Shown here piece by piece: positions 46,809 through 55,186 of a stretch of 64,000 nucleotides of DNA. The position numbers and the translations under genes are program-made. This DNA is from Paraclostridium ghonii (GTDB taxonomy: Bacteria; Bacillota; Clostridia; Peptostreptococcales; Peptostreptococcaceae), in assembly GCF_030815085.1 (NCBI RefSeq), contig NZ_JAUSWG010000006.1, one strand, 5' to 3'. Below the pieces are notes generated by a model. That model saw only the letters and a program-made list of their open reading frames with translations, was not told where the DNA came from and did no database searches. Numbering within the stretch: the first letter of the stretch is position 1; every line of letters starts with the position of its first letter.

Positions 46809-46900
46809 GGAGAAGTACTCAAGTGGCTCAAGAGGATCCCCTGCTAAGGGATTAGGCTGGGTTAACCGGTGCGAGGGTTCGAATCCCTCCTTCTCCGCCA
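46809..46900 (+). tRNA. tRNA-Ser (anticodon GCT)
   Basis: 92 nt, class II tRNA with a long variable arm and encoded CCA. The acceptor stem GGAGAAG (46809-46815) pairs with CTTCTCC (46890-46896); the discriminator is G. Anticodon GCT is at 46843-46845 in the loop CTGCTAA. The T arm GAGGGTTCGAATCCCTC is canonical. It reads AGC/AGT codons. Confidence 0.97.
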
Positions 46901-46902
46901 GT

Positions 46903-46938
46903 AAGAACTGTTGATTATGTCAACAGTTCTTTTTTTAA
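46903..46938. terminator. Terminator shared by tRNA-Ser and the convergent gene
   Basis: AAGAACTGTTGA (46903-46914) / TCAACAGTTCTT (46920-46931) with T run. The stop codon of the minus-strand gene (46915-46917) is in the loop. The T run serves the plus strand; the minus-strand side is weaker. Confidence 0.8.
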
Positions 46939-47838
46939 TTCTTTACAAATTATAAATCTAGATAAAGAATTAATATTATCTACTATAAAATCTTCATTAT
47001 GCTTTATGGGAACTATTGTCCCTAAATTGTAAAATAGTACTATATTTCCACTGGAATCTATACCTTTGTTTATATTAATACATAGTTTTAATATATTTTC
47101 GTTAGTAGAAATTGTATAGTCATCCTCAAAAATATTTAAAGGTAATTTAAATTTTGTTTGAGATATAAATGTTAAATGCAAAGTAGATTTTGCAACTTTA
47201 TATTTGCTTAATAAAACTTTGTAGTTTAAGGTATCTATATTTATATCTATATAATCTAATTTTTCATCTAAAATATTTTTTATTTTAAATATTTTACCTA
47301 AGTAATAAATATCCTCATAATTGTGTAATAGTATTTTTTCTTTTAAACTATTGTCTTTGGTAAGTATAAAATCTTTATATAATTTTATACTTTCTTTCCC
47401 GGATATAGTATCCTCTCGTTGTATTCCCATGTATTTTTCTATTGTTTTTAGTTTACAATCAGATAAAGACAATTTTTCTTTAAATGGTTTTACGATTCTT
47501 AAAATATCAATATCATTAGACTTATCTATAAAAAAATCAATTTTATTGCAGATAAATCTTGAGTTTAAAAAAGGTATATCAAAAGTAACTCCATTAAATG
47601 TTATATGATACTTAAAACTTTTTATATCATTGATAAAATTTAAAAGTAAATCTTTTTCTTCTTCCTCAGATTCAGCAAAGTATTGTTTAATTATAGTTTT
47701 ATTATTTAAATTGTAAAGGATACCTATTAATATTACTTTGCAGTATTTAGGACTAAGACCTGTAGTTTCTATATCAAGTATAAAATAATTTTCAGGTATG
47801 GGAATTAAATCATCTATAGTTTTAGTAATAACTTGCAT
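46915..47838 (-). CDS. RNase H-like (YprB-type) predicted exonuclease
   Basis: 307 aa. The DnaQ/RNase H-like fold is shown by FILDIETTGL (exo I, Asp and Glu, about residue 20) and by HITFNGVTFDIPFL (about 85) with the second acidic position. It resembles the YprB_RNaseH-like family, so a 3'-5' exonuclease role on DNA or RNA is likely but unproven. I choose ATG 47838, 7 nt from AAGGAG (complement of 47846-47851); the ATG at 47856 lies before that site. Divergent from the helicase gene, a possible functional partner. Confidence 0.82.
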   Translation of the reverse strand: MQVITKTIDDLIPIPENYFILDIETTGLSPKYCKVILIGILYNLNNKTIIKQYFAESEEEEKDLLLNFINDIKSFKYHITFNGVTFDIPFLNSRFICNKIDFFIDKSNDIDILRIVKPFKEKLSLSDCKLKTIEKYMGIQREDTISGKESIKLYKDFILTKDNSLKEKILLHNYEDIYYLGKIFKIKNILDEKLDYIDINIDTLNYKVLLSKYKVAKSTLHLTFISQTKFKLPLNIFEDDYTISTNENILKLCININKGIDSSGNIVLFYNLGTIVPIKHNEDFIVDNINSLSRFIICKELKKELLT

Positions 47839-47915
47839 AGGTTTACTCCTTATCATTAATATAGTATATAATATTAATTATAAAATAATATAAAGATAGT
47901 TCAAGGTGATAAATA

Positions 47916-49961
47916 ATGATAGATATAAATGTATTAAATAGCAATCAAAAAAGTGCAGTGATGCATATAGATGGACCATGCATGGTTTTGGCAGGACCTG
48001 GATCAGGAAAGACTAGGGTTATAACGTATAGAATAGTTAATATGGTTTTAAATAACAATATAAATCCTAAAAATATTTTAGCAATTAGTTTTACTAAGGC
48101 ATCTTCTACGGAAATGAAAAATAGAGCAATTAGCTTAAGTCATGATACTAGATTAAATAGTGTAAGTTATGGTACATTTCATTCAGTTTTTTTTAGAATA
48201 TTAAGATTTTTTGAAAGATATGAATTGAATTGTATATTAGATGAAAAGAATAAAAAATTTATTATAAAAGGAATTTTAAAAAATTTAAACGTAGAAAATG
48301 CAGAGGATGAAGATACGATTTTAAATGTAATAAATGAAATTTCATATGTAAAAAATGAATTAATGGATAAAAATGATTTTGATCCAGAGATGCTTTCAAA
48401 AGATGAGTTTATAAGAACTTATAATATGTATGAGGATTATAAGGAAAGCATAAAAAAGATAGATTTTGATGATATGCTCATAAAAACATATTACTTATTA
48501 AAAAATAATAAAAGGGTGTTAGAAAGGATAAGAAGTACGTATAGATATATTTTAGTAGATGAGTTTCAAGACATAAATAAAGTACAATTTGAAGTTATAA
48601 AATTAATAGCTAGTCCAAATAACAATATATTTGTTGTAGGAGATGAAGATCAAAGTATATATGGATTTAGAGGATCGAGACCAGACTTTTTATTAGAGTT
48701 TGAGAGATATTTTAAAAATAGCAAGAAATATGTTCTTGATATAAACTACAGATCAAAGAAGGGTATAACAGATATTGCAAATAAACTTATTCAATACAAT
48801 GAAAATAGATATGAAAAAGTAATAAAGTGTGACAGAGAAGAAAAGGGAAATGTAAATTATATAAAAACTGAAGACTCAGAAGAAGAAGCTAAGTTTATAG
48901 CAAAAGATATAATTAGCAAATGTGAAGATAATTGTGTTAACTATGATGATTTTGCAGTTATATATAGGACAAATATCCAGTCTAGAGCTTTAGTGGATGT
49001 ATTTATGGATATGCACATACCATTTGTTGTAAGAGATTCAATTGTAACTATATATGATCATTGGGTCGCTAAAGATTTATTATCCTATTTAAGATTAGGA
49101 ATAGATAATTCGTTAAATGAAGATTGGATAAGAATTATTAATAAACCATTTAGATACATATCTAAAGATAGTATAAAACTTGCAAGTGAAGATAAGGACT
49201 TCATAGGAGCTTTAATAAACAAGGGAGGACTACATCCAAAGCAAGTAAAGACATTAAATGATTTAGAAATAGATTTAAGTTACTTAAAGACATTATCTCC
49301 TAAAAATGCAATTTCATATATAAGAACTAGTTTAGATTATGATAGATATGTACTTGATTATTGTAGCAATAGAAAAATTAAGTGCAATGGTTTAGTAGAG
49401 ATATTAAACGAATTAGAAAGTTCTTCAACTAACTTTAAAACTATAAATGAATATTTAGAACATATAGAAAAAGTTAAATCTGAAATAGTAGAAAATAGAA
49501 ATAATAAAAATTCAGAAGGGGTAATATTTACAACTATGCATAGTGCAAAGGGGTTAGAATTCCCTTATGTATATATAATAGGTGTAAATGAAGGAACTAT
49601 ACCTCATGAAAAATCTTATGACATTGAAGATGAAGAAAAGAAAAAATCTGCGATTGAAGAAGAAAGAAGACTATTGTACGTAGGAATAACAAGAGCGCAA
49701 GATGAACTAAATATAAGTTCCCCTAAAACAAAATATGGACGCAAAGTATTTGCATCTAGATTTATAGACAACATAAAGTCACCAACTAAAGAAGATATAA
49801 AGGCAATAAAAATAGGTGATAAAATTTTACACAGTAAATTTGGAGCAGGAAATATAATTGGTAAAGAAGGGAAGATGATAGAGGTAAAGTTTAGAGGTGG
49901 AGTAAAAGATTTAGATTACTCAATATGCTTAAAAAACGGAATTATAAATAAAGCTGATTAA
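47916..49961 (+). CDS. UvrD/PcrA-family superfamily 1 DNA helicase
   Basis: 3'-5' ATP-dependent helicase, 681 aa, slightly shorter than PcrA (about 740). Motifs in order: Walker A AGPGSGKTR (about 26), Ia SFTKASSTEM, II VDEFQDIN (about 212), III VGDEDQSIYGFRG, IV DINYRSKKG, V TMHSAKGLEFPYVYIIG (about 540) and VI EEERRLLYVGITRAQDEL. The C-terminal tail has the PcrA-like FGAGNIIGKEGKMIEVKF segment that binds RNA polymerase or UvrB in relatives. Probably a PcrA or second UvrD-type copy. Confidence 0.9.
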   Translation: MIDINVLNSNQKSAVMHIDGPCMVLAGPGSGKTRVITYRIVNMVLNNNINPKNILAISFTKASSTEMKNRAISLSHDTRLNSVSYGTFHSVFFRILRFFERYELNCILDEKNKKFIIKGILKNLNVENAEDEDTILNVINEISYVKNELMDKNDFDPEMLSKDEFIRTYNMYEDYKESIKKIDFDDMLIKTYYLLKNNKRVLERIRSTYRYILVDEFQDINKVQFEVIKLIASPNNNIFVVGDEDQSIYGFRGSRPDFLLEFERYFKNSKKYVLDINYRSKKGITDIANKLIQYNENRYEKVIKCDREEKGNVNYIKTEDSEEEAKFIAKDIISKCEDNCVNYDDFAVIYRTNIQSRALVDVFMDMHIPFVVRDSIVTIYDHWVAKDLLSYLRLGIDNSLNEDWIRIINKPFRYISKDSIKLASEDKDFIGALINKGGLHPKQVKTLNDLEIDLSYLKTLSPKNAISYIRTSLDYDRYVLDYCSNRKIKCNGLVEILNELESSSTNFKTINEYLEHIEKVKSEIVENRNNKNSEGVIFTTMHSAKGLEFPYVYIIGVNEGTIPHEKSYDIEDEEKKKSAIEEERRLLYVGITRAQDELNISSPKTKYGRKVFASRFIDNIKSPTKEDIKAIKIGDKILHSKFGAGNIIGKEGKMIEVKFRGGVKDLDYSICLKNGIINKAD

Positions 49962-50012
49962 AAAAGGAGCTGTCTCAAAATTTAGATATATATTTTGAGA
50001 TAGCTCCTTTTA
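49962..50012. terminator. Bidirectional terminator, helicase / asparaginase
   Basis: AAAAGGAGCTGTCTCAAAA (from 49962) pairs with TTTTGAGATAGCTCCTTTT (49993-50011). A and T runs on both sides suit the two convergent genes. Confidence 0.88.
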
Positions 50013-50020
50013 TTTAATTA

Positions 50021-51016
50021 TTAATAGTATATTCCTTCTTCGAACATATCTTTTATTTCATTTAAATTGTTTGTCTTTCCTAGAGCGACAATAAGTTTTA
50101 TTCTAGCTTTTTGCCCAGGTAAATCACCAGCAAATATACATCCTAGATTTCTTAAATCTCTACCAGAACCTAAATAACCATAACTATCGAAAACTCTCCC
50201 AGAATGGCATCTAGACGCTATAACAACAGGTATATCTTTGCTTCTAGCATATTCTACACCTTTTAACATTTCTGGAGGTATGTTTCCTCTACCCATAGCT
50301 TCTAAAACTATACCCTTGCAACCTTTGTCAGCTGCGAATTTTATGAACGAATCATCCATTCCAACTCCTGCCTTTATAAGTGCAACGTCAGATTCAACTT
50401 TATCTACTAATATGGTTTGTCTATCAACTATATCTCTAGATAATACAAGCATATCGCAATCTATAATACCTAAAGGGCCACAAGTTAAAGATTTAAATGT
50501 ATTTAGTGTAAGTGTATTGGTTTTAGTAGCTTCAGACGCTAATAAAACTTCATTACTTAAAACAACTAAAACACCCTTATTGAAAGCTTCATCAGAAATA
50601 GCAGTACAAACAGCAGCAGCAAGATTGCTAGGCCCATCATAACCAAGTTCATCACTACTTCTCATTGCACCGGTAACTATAACTGGTTTAGGTGTATTTA
50701 ATGTTAAATCCAAGAAATATGCAGTTTCTTCTAAACTATCTGTACCATGAGTAACAACAACACCAGAAACTTCATCTTTTGAAATTATATCGTTTATATA
50801 ATTTCTTAAATTAAGCATTTTTTCAGGTGTCATGTGAGGTCCTGGGATTTCATCAAAATTGAATACCTCTATATCAGCAACTTTATCTATGTTAGTTACC
50901 ATAGACATTATTTGTTCTCCAGATAGAGATGGTATAGCAGCGCCTATTTTTTCATCTACAGTCATGGAAATAGTTCCACCTGTAAATACTATAGCTACTT
51001 TTTTCTTGTTTTGCAT
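50021..51016 (-). CDS. L-asparaginase (type II-like amidohydrolase)
   Basis: Hydrolyses Asn to Asp and NH3. 331 aa. Catalytic Thr motifs are present: IVFTGGTISM (about residue 10) and VVTHGTDSLEETAYFLD (about 85), the second with Thr, Asp and the downstream Lys region. No signal peptide, so it is cytosolic despite similarity to the longer bacterial type. Ribosome binding site AGGGGGG (complement of 51025-51031). Two small RNA candidates lie upstream on the same strand. Confidence 0.9.
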   Translation of the reverse strand: MQNKKKVAIVFTGGTISMTVDEKIGAAIPSLSGEQIMSMVTNIDKVADIEVFNFDEIPGPHMTPEKMLNLRNYINDIISKDEVSGVVVTHGTDSLEETAYFLDLTLNTPKPVIVTGAMRSSDELGYDGPSNLAAAVCTAISDEAFNKGVLVVLSNEVLLASEATKTNTLTLNTFKSLTCGPLGIIDCDMLVLSRDIVDRQTILVDKVESDVALIKAGVGMDDSFIKFAADKGCKGIVLEAMGRGNIPPEMLKGVEYARSKDIPVVIASRCHSGRVFDSYGYLGSGRDLRNLGCIFAGDLPGQKARIKLIVALGKTNNLNEIKDMFEEGIYY

Positions 51017-51097
51017 AGTATTGACCCCCCTAAAATTATTATTATATATACAGTTAAATTATATCAAAAAAGTAGAAATAAATGTAGAATTAAGCAT

Positions 51098-51235
51098 AAA
51101 AAAAAGAGCTTGGGGAAGCTCTTTTTGCGTTAAACTAACTTCCGTTGTTAGTTTAACATTGGATATAAAGTCTATCCGTTCAAAAGGGGTATTGGGAATA
51201 GAGATTTTAATTAAGGTTATCAGGGGGATAACCAT
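51098..51235 (-). ncRNA. Candidate small RNA 1 of a tandem paralogous pair
   Basis: Minus-strand unit with its own promoter: -35 TTGCTT (complement of 51265-51270), 17 bp, -10 TATTAT (51242-51247). The RNA would start near 51235 with a 7-bp hairpin GGTTATC/GATAACC (51227-51233 / 51215-51221), loop CCCCT. A linker with UUCCC and ACCCC follows, then hairpin GTTAAACTAAC/GTTAGTTTAAC, and a terminator AAGAGCTT-CCCC-AAGCTCTT (51101-51126) with T8. No ORF is visible. The first 50 nt and the promoter are repeated 199 bp away. Confidence 0.6.
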
Positions 51236-51279
51236 GTATACATAATACCAAGAATCGACATAAAAAGCAATAGTTTTTG
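51182..51279. repeat. Direct repeat, copy 1 (partner at 51381-51478)
   Basis: About 95 bp, nearly identical to 51381-51478 (offset 199). The duplicated block covers the small RNA promoter and 5' half; the 3' halves differ. One visible difference is AATCGACA here against ATTCGACA in copy 2. Confidence 0.9.
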
Positions 51280-51319
51280 AAAATATATTTAAATTAAAAT
51301 TTAAAATTGATTTTAAACA

Positions 51320-51434
51320 TAAAAAAACCTACTTCTTTTCCGTTAAGAAGTAGGACTTAAATGAATGTATACATTCATTTAAAAGGGGTATTGGGAATAG
51401 AGATTTTAATTAAGGTTATCAGGGGGATAACCAT
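51320..51434 (-). ncRNA. Candidate small RNA 2 of a tandem paralogous pair
   Basis: Same plan as the RNA at 51098-51235: -35 TTGCTT (complement of 51464-51469), 17 bp, -10 TATTAT (51441-51446), start near 51434, 5' hairpin GGTTATC-CCCCT-GATAACC (complement of 51414-51432), then a CCC-containing linker. Next comes the palindrome AATGAATGTATACATTCATT (about 51360-51380) and the terminator CCTACTTCTTAACGG...AAGAAGTAGG (51328-51354) with T7. TGTCGAA, the Spo0A-box consensus, lies between -10 and -35 (complement of 51453-51459). Confidence 0.6.
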
Positions 51435-51478
51435 GTATACATAATACCAAGATTCGACATAAAAAGCAATAGTTTTGA
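51381..51478. repeat. Direct repeat, copy 2 (partner at 51182-51279)
   Basis: Second copy of the roughly 95-bp duplicated promoter plus 5' hairpin block. The flanks outside the block (51280-51359 and beyond 51478) are not similar to those of copy 1, so this is a duplication of the regulatory and seed part with different 3' ends. Confidence 0.9.
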
Positions 51479-51589
51479 CAAAAAAATTTAAAAAATATTA
51501 TTTTATGATAAAAACAGATATAAAATTATTCCGATGTCGACAGAAGTGTGTAATTATAGGGCTTTTCTATATAAAAAAAGAGAAAATAG

Positions 51590-51598
51590 TGGTATAAT
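51590..51598 (+). promoter_or_regulatory. Extended -10 promoter for the nifZ-thiI pair
   Basis: TGG-TATAAT at 51590-51598 is an extended -10 box; no good -35 is seen. It lies about 107 bp upstream of the desulfurase start. TGTCGACA, a perfect 8-bp palindrome, lies further up at 51535-51542. Confidence 0.5.
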
Positions 51599-51704
51599 AG
51601 TAAAAGTTTCACCAAATTCATATGATAATTTAAATAGTTAATTGGGACAATAATATAAAGACTATAATAGTATAATTAAATGCAAAGAAAGTTGGTGTAT
51701 TAGT

Positions 51705-52856
51705 ATGGAAATATACTTAGATAATAGTGCCACAACCAAGCCATATAGTGAAGTAGTAGAGAAGATGATATATGCACTCACTACAGATTATGCAAATCCT
51801 TCAGCTGTACATAAAAAAGGTGTTGAGGTTGAAAAAAAAATAAAAAAAATAAGGCAAGAAATAGCTAAGAGCGTAGGGTGTAAAGACAAAGAAATAATAT
51901 TTACATCAGGAGGAACTGAAGCTAACAACACAATAATAAGAGGTATTACAAATCTTCATAAAAAAAGAAAAAATCATATAATAACTACAAATATAGAACA
52001 TCCATCAGTTCTAAGAACTATGGAAGATTTAGAAGATCAAGGATTTGAAGTAACTTATCTAAAAGTAAATGACAAAGGGGTAGTAAGTATAGACGATGTA
52101 AAAAATGCTATAAAAGGTAATACTATATTAATTAGTATGATGCATGTAAATAATGAAATTGGAAGTGTACAACCTATAAAAGAGATTGGAAAACACTTAA
52201 GCACATTAAAAGAAAAAGTATACTTACATGTAGATGCAGTTCAGTCATTTGCTAAAATAAATTTTAAACCATCTAGATACAATATAGATTTTATGAGTGT
52301 TAGTGGACATAAATTACATGGACCAAAAGGTATTGGTTTTATGTATATAAAGGATAATAACAAAATAAAGCCTATGTTAACTGGTGGAGGGCAAGAAATA
52401 GGAATAAGATCTGGAACAGAAAATGTAGCTGGTATATACGGTTTAGGAGAAGCTATAAATATAATAATGTCGGACTTAAATTCTAAAATAGAAAATATAG
52501 ATAGATTAAAAGTTTTACTTAAAGACTTTATAGTAGAAAATATAGAGGATATAAAAGTTAATTCTCCTGAGGATGGAGTGTGCCATATATTAAATATATC
52601 ATTTAAAGGTGTTAAAGGAGAAGTATTACTTCATCATTTAGCACAACAAGGCGTATTTGTATCAACAGGATCAGCTTGTTCTTCAAAGAAAAAAGGCAGT
52701 CATGTATTAAATGCAATAGGACTTACTTCAGAAGAAATAGATGGAGCTATAAGATTCAGCTTATCTGATATGACTAGCGAAGAAGAAATAATAGCAGCTT
52801 GTGAAATAATCAAAAAATCAGTAGAAGAACTTAGATTTATAATAAAAAGAAGATAA
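51705..52856 (+). CDS. nifZ: Cysteine desulfurase (NifS/NifZ type)
   Basis: PLP enzyme of 383 aa that takes sulfur from Cys as a protein persulfide. LDNSATTKP at the start, PLP Lys in SVSGHKLHGPKG (about residue 200) and the persulfide Cys in STGSACSSKKK (about 325) are present. It is directly followed by thiI, the arrangement of B. subtilis nifZ-thiI, where the desulfurase feeds 4-thiouridine synthesis. No iscU gene is adjacent. The nifZ name rests on this context. Confidence 0.88.
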   Translation: MEIYLDNSATTKPYSEVVEKMIYALTTDYANPSAVHKKGVEVEKKIKKIRQEIAKSVGCKDKEIIFTSGGTEANNTIIRGITNLHKKRKNHIITTNIEHPSVLRTMEDLEDQGFEVTYLKVNDKGVVSIDDVKNAIKGNTILISMMHVNNEIGSVQPIKEIGKHLSTLKEKVYLHVDAVQSFAKINFKPSRYNIDFMSVSGHKLHGPKGIGFMYIKDNNKIKPMLTGGGQEIGIRSGTENVAGIYGLGEAINIIMSDLNSKIENIDRLKVLLKDFIVENIEDIKVNSPEDGVCHILNISFKGVKGEVLLHHLAQQGVFVSTGSACSSKKKGSHVLNAIGLTSEEIDGAIRFSLSDMTSEEEIIAACEIIKKSVEELRFIIKRR

Positions 52857-52872
52857 TTAAGAGGTGATAAAT

Positions 52873-54051
52873 TTGTACAATATAGCGATAGTTAAGTACG
52901 GAGAAATTGGTGTAAAAGGAAAAAATAGATACATATTTGAAAATAAATTAATAAAAAATATAAAGAATATGCTATCTCATATAGGGAAGTTCAATGTATA
53001 TAAAGAATATGGAAGAATATATGTTGATTTAGGTGAATATAGTGAAGATTATGAAGAAGTTTTAGAAGAAATTAAGAAAGTATTTGGAGTTGTTGGTGTT
53101 TGTCCAGGCATAAGAGCAGAAAAAGATTATGATAAGTTAAAGGAATTAGCACTACAGCTTTTAGAAGAAAAAATAGAAGAAGGTTCAAAATCATTTAAAG
53201 TTACTTCAAGAAGAGGAGATAAAAGTCTAGAATTAACTTCTCAAGAAATGAGTAAAGATATAGCTGGATTTTTAGTTTATAACGTAAAAGATAAGATAAA
53301 GGTTGATGTTAGAAATCCAGAGACGACTATACACTGTGAGTATAGACAAAACCATGTAATGGTATATAGTGATACAGTTCCTGGTTATGGAGGGCTTCCA
53401 GTTGGAACAAATGGAAGAGCTATGTCTTTATTATCTGGAGGAATAGATAGTCCAGTTGCATCTTGGATGGTAGCAAAAAGAGGAGTAGAGATTGAAGCTA
53501 TACATTTTCACAGTTACCCATTTACAAGTGAAAAATCACAAGAAAAAGTAAGAGATTTAGCTCAAATATTAGCTAAATACTGTGGTAAAGTTAGACTTCA
53601 TAAAGTAAACATACTAGAAATACAAAAGGCAATAGGAGCTTCTTGTAAAGAAGAAGAAATGACTATAATATCAAGAAGATTTATGATGAAAATAGCACAA
53701 AGAGTAGGAGAGATGAGGTTCTGTGATGCGCTAGTTACAGGAGAAAGTATAGGACAAGTTGCGTCTCAAACTATACAAGGGTTAACTTGTACAAATGCTT
53801 CTGTATCATTACCTGTATTTAGACCTCTTATAGCAATGGATAAATCAGAGATAATAAAAATAGCACAAAGTATAGGCACATTTGAAACATCAATTATACC
53901 AGAAGAAGACTGTTGTACAGTATTTTCGCCAAAGAATCCTGTAACAAAGCCTAAATTAGATAGAATAGAAAAATCAGAGTCGTTTTTAGATGCAGAAAAA
54001 TTAATACAAGATGCAATAAATAATATGGAAGTTGAAATATTTGAATTTTAA
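52873..54051 (+). CDS. thiI: tRNA 4-thiouridine synthase ThiI
   Basis: Adenylates U8 of tRNA and transfers sulfur (s4U8); may also serve thiazole synthesis. 392 aa from TTG 52873 (MYNIAIVKYGEIGVKG), well spaced from AGAGGTGAT at 52860-52868; the GTG at 52864 is inside that site. NFLD/THUMP domains (1-170), then the PP-loop ATPase with LLSGGIDSPVASW (about 188). There is no C-terminal rhodanese domain, as in Bacillus, so persulfide must come directly from the neighbouring desulfurase. Confidence 0.93.
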   Translation: MYNIAIVKYGEIGVKGKNRYIFENKLIKNIKNMLSHIGKFNVYKEYGRIYVDLGEYSEDYEEVLEEIKKVFGVVGVCPGIRAEKDYDKLKELALQLLEEKIEEGSKSFKVTSRRGDKSLELTSQEMSKDIAGFLVYNVKDKIKVDVRNPETTIHCEYRQNHVMVYSDTVPGYGGLPVGTNGRAMSLLSGGIDSPVASWMVAKRGVEIEAIHFHSYPFTSEKSQEKVRDLAQILAKYCGKVRLHKVNILEIQKAIGASCKEEEMTIISRRFMMKIAQRVGEMRFCDALVTGESIGQVASQTIQGLTCTNASVSLPVFRPLIAMDKSEIIKIAQSIGTFETSIIPEEDCCTVFSPKNPVTKPKLDRIEKSESFLDAEKLIQDAINNMEVEIFEF

Positions 54052-54052
54052 T

Positions 54053-54111
54053 AAAAAATTCACTTCGCTCATGTCGCCAACGACCTTGAAAATCAGGTCC
54101 GTTGCTCAAGT
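54053..54111 (-). repeat. Dispersed palindromic repeat, copy B
   Basis: On the minus strand this reads TTGAGCAACGGACC, a longer loop (CTGATTTTCAAG), then GTCGTTGGCGACATGAGCG and AAGTGAATTTTTT: the element at 46681-46731 with one visible base change and an extended hairpin. ACCT...AGGT in the loop extends the stem. It starts directly behind the thiI stop. Confidence 0.75.
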
Positions 54112-54170
54112 TTAGCAGTTGGGATTATAACTTATCCACAAATCAGATAATTTATAATCCCTTAGTATGT

Positions 54171-54207
54171 AAAAATGATCTATACAAATTCGTATAGATC
54201 ATTTTTA
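54171..54207. terminator. Bidirectional terminator, thiI / pflA
   Basis: AAAAATGATCTATAC (54171-54185) / GTATAGATCATTTTT (54192-54206), perfect 15-bp stem with A and T runs. A second hairpin GGGATTATAA/TTATAATCCC (54121-54162) lies just before it. Confidence 0.88.
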
Positions 54208-54213
54208 TTATTA

Positions 54214-54957
54214 TTATTTGTTATGAGTTATTATTCCAAACTCTGCTAATACTTGAGATGCTTTTTCTATATCTTCTTTAGTAGCATCTGGAACATCTTT
54301 TAATTCATAGTCAAACCCCATATTTTCCCATTTGTGAACACCTAGAGTATGATATGGTAATAATTCAACTCTTTCTACATTTTTTAGAGTTGATATGAAT
54401 TTACCCATAAGTTCTAAGTTTTCTCTATCATCTGTTACTCCAGGAACAAGAACATGTCTTATCCAAACTGGTATATTTCTATCGCTTAAATGTTTAGCAA
54501 ATTCTAATGTTTTATCTACACCAACACCTACTAAATCTTTACACTTTTCAGTTACCATGTGTTTTAAATCAAGTAAAACTAAATTTGTATAATCAAGTAC
54601 TGGATCTATAACATCTATATTTACAAAACCAGATGTATCTAAGCATGTATGGATTTTGTTTGTTTGAGCCTTTTTAAATAATTCTTTTAAGAACTCAGGT
54701 TGAAGAGTAGCTTCACCGCCAGAAACTGTTAAGCCTCCACCTGAAAATTTCATATAAGAAGCGTATTTGTTAACTTGATCTATTATTTCGTCGGCAGTGT
54801 ACTCAGTTCCACCTTTAACATCCCAAGTATCTCTGTTATGGCAGTATTTACATCTTAATGGACAACCTTGCATAAATAATATAAATCTAATTCCAGGCCC
54901 ATCTACAGTGCCAAATGTCTCTATTGAATGAACTCTACCTTTTATCATTTTATCCAC
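54214..54957 (-). CDS. pflA: Pyruvate formate-lyase activating enzyme
   Basis: Radical SAM glycyl radical enzyme activase of 247 aa that installs the Gly radical on PflB. IETFGTVDGPGIRF then GCPLRCKYCHNRDTWD (CxxxCxxC, about residue 30), and KFSGGGLTVSGGEATLQ (about 72) are PflA signatures; no extra ferredoxin-like domain is present. Downstream of pflB, but a pflB terminator lies between them, so it has its own promoter (TATAAT boxes on the minus strand near 54975). RBS AGGTGG. Confidence 0.95.
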   Translation of the reverse strand: MDKMIKGRVHSIETFGTVDGPGIRFILFMQGCPLRCKYCHNRDTWDVKGGTEYTADEIIDQVNKYASYMKFSGGGLTVSGGEATLQPEFLKELFKKAQTNKIHTCLDTSGFVNIDVIDPVLDYTNLVLLDLKHMVTEKCKDLVGVGVDKTLEFAKHLSDRNIPVWIRHVLVPGVTDDRENLELMGKFISTLKNVERVELLPYHTLGVHKWENMGFDYELKDVPDATKEDIEKASQVLAEFGIITHNK

Positions 54958-55086
54958 CTCGTTAATTATATATTATACTAAAATATTTATCATTTTAAAC
55001 TGATTGTATACATTATACTTCTACCCACTATTATAAATCATTAAACGTGTAAAGTCTATTAAATAGTTATGTATGTGAAAAATTAG

Positions 55087-55121
55087 AAAAAAAGAGTGCA
55101 AACTGATGAGGTTTACACTCT
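55087..55121 (-). terminator. Intrinsic terminator of pflB
   Basis: On the minus strand, AGAGTGTAAAC / GTTTGCACTCT (55093-55121), loop CTCATCA, then T7. It separates pflB from pflA. Confidence 0.85.
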
Positions 55122-55186
55122 AAATATACTTTGATAATTAATTGTTAATTGTTTTACAATATGTTTACATTTATATTAAGTTATAA

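Noticed and set aside
51182..51478. Tandem riboswitch on the plus strand in front of the cysteine desulfurase gene
   Set aside because: The terminators and -10/-35 boxes are oriented on the minus strand, and no known aptamer consensus was recognised.
46681..54111. Inverted repeats bounding a mobile element
   Set aside because: The DNA between them holds tRNA and ordinary chromosomal genes with no integrase or transposase.
54121..54162. Hairpin GGGATTATAA/TTATAATCCC as thiI terminator
   Set aside because: No T run follows it; the perfect 15-bp hairpin directly after it is the terminator.
55142..55159. TTGTTAA-N4-TTTACAA, one mismatch from the Rex operator pattern
   Set aside because: It lies in the 3' untranslated region of pflB, upstream of the pflB terminator, not near a promoter; AT-rich DNA gives such matches often.
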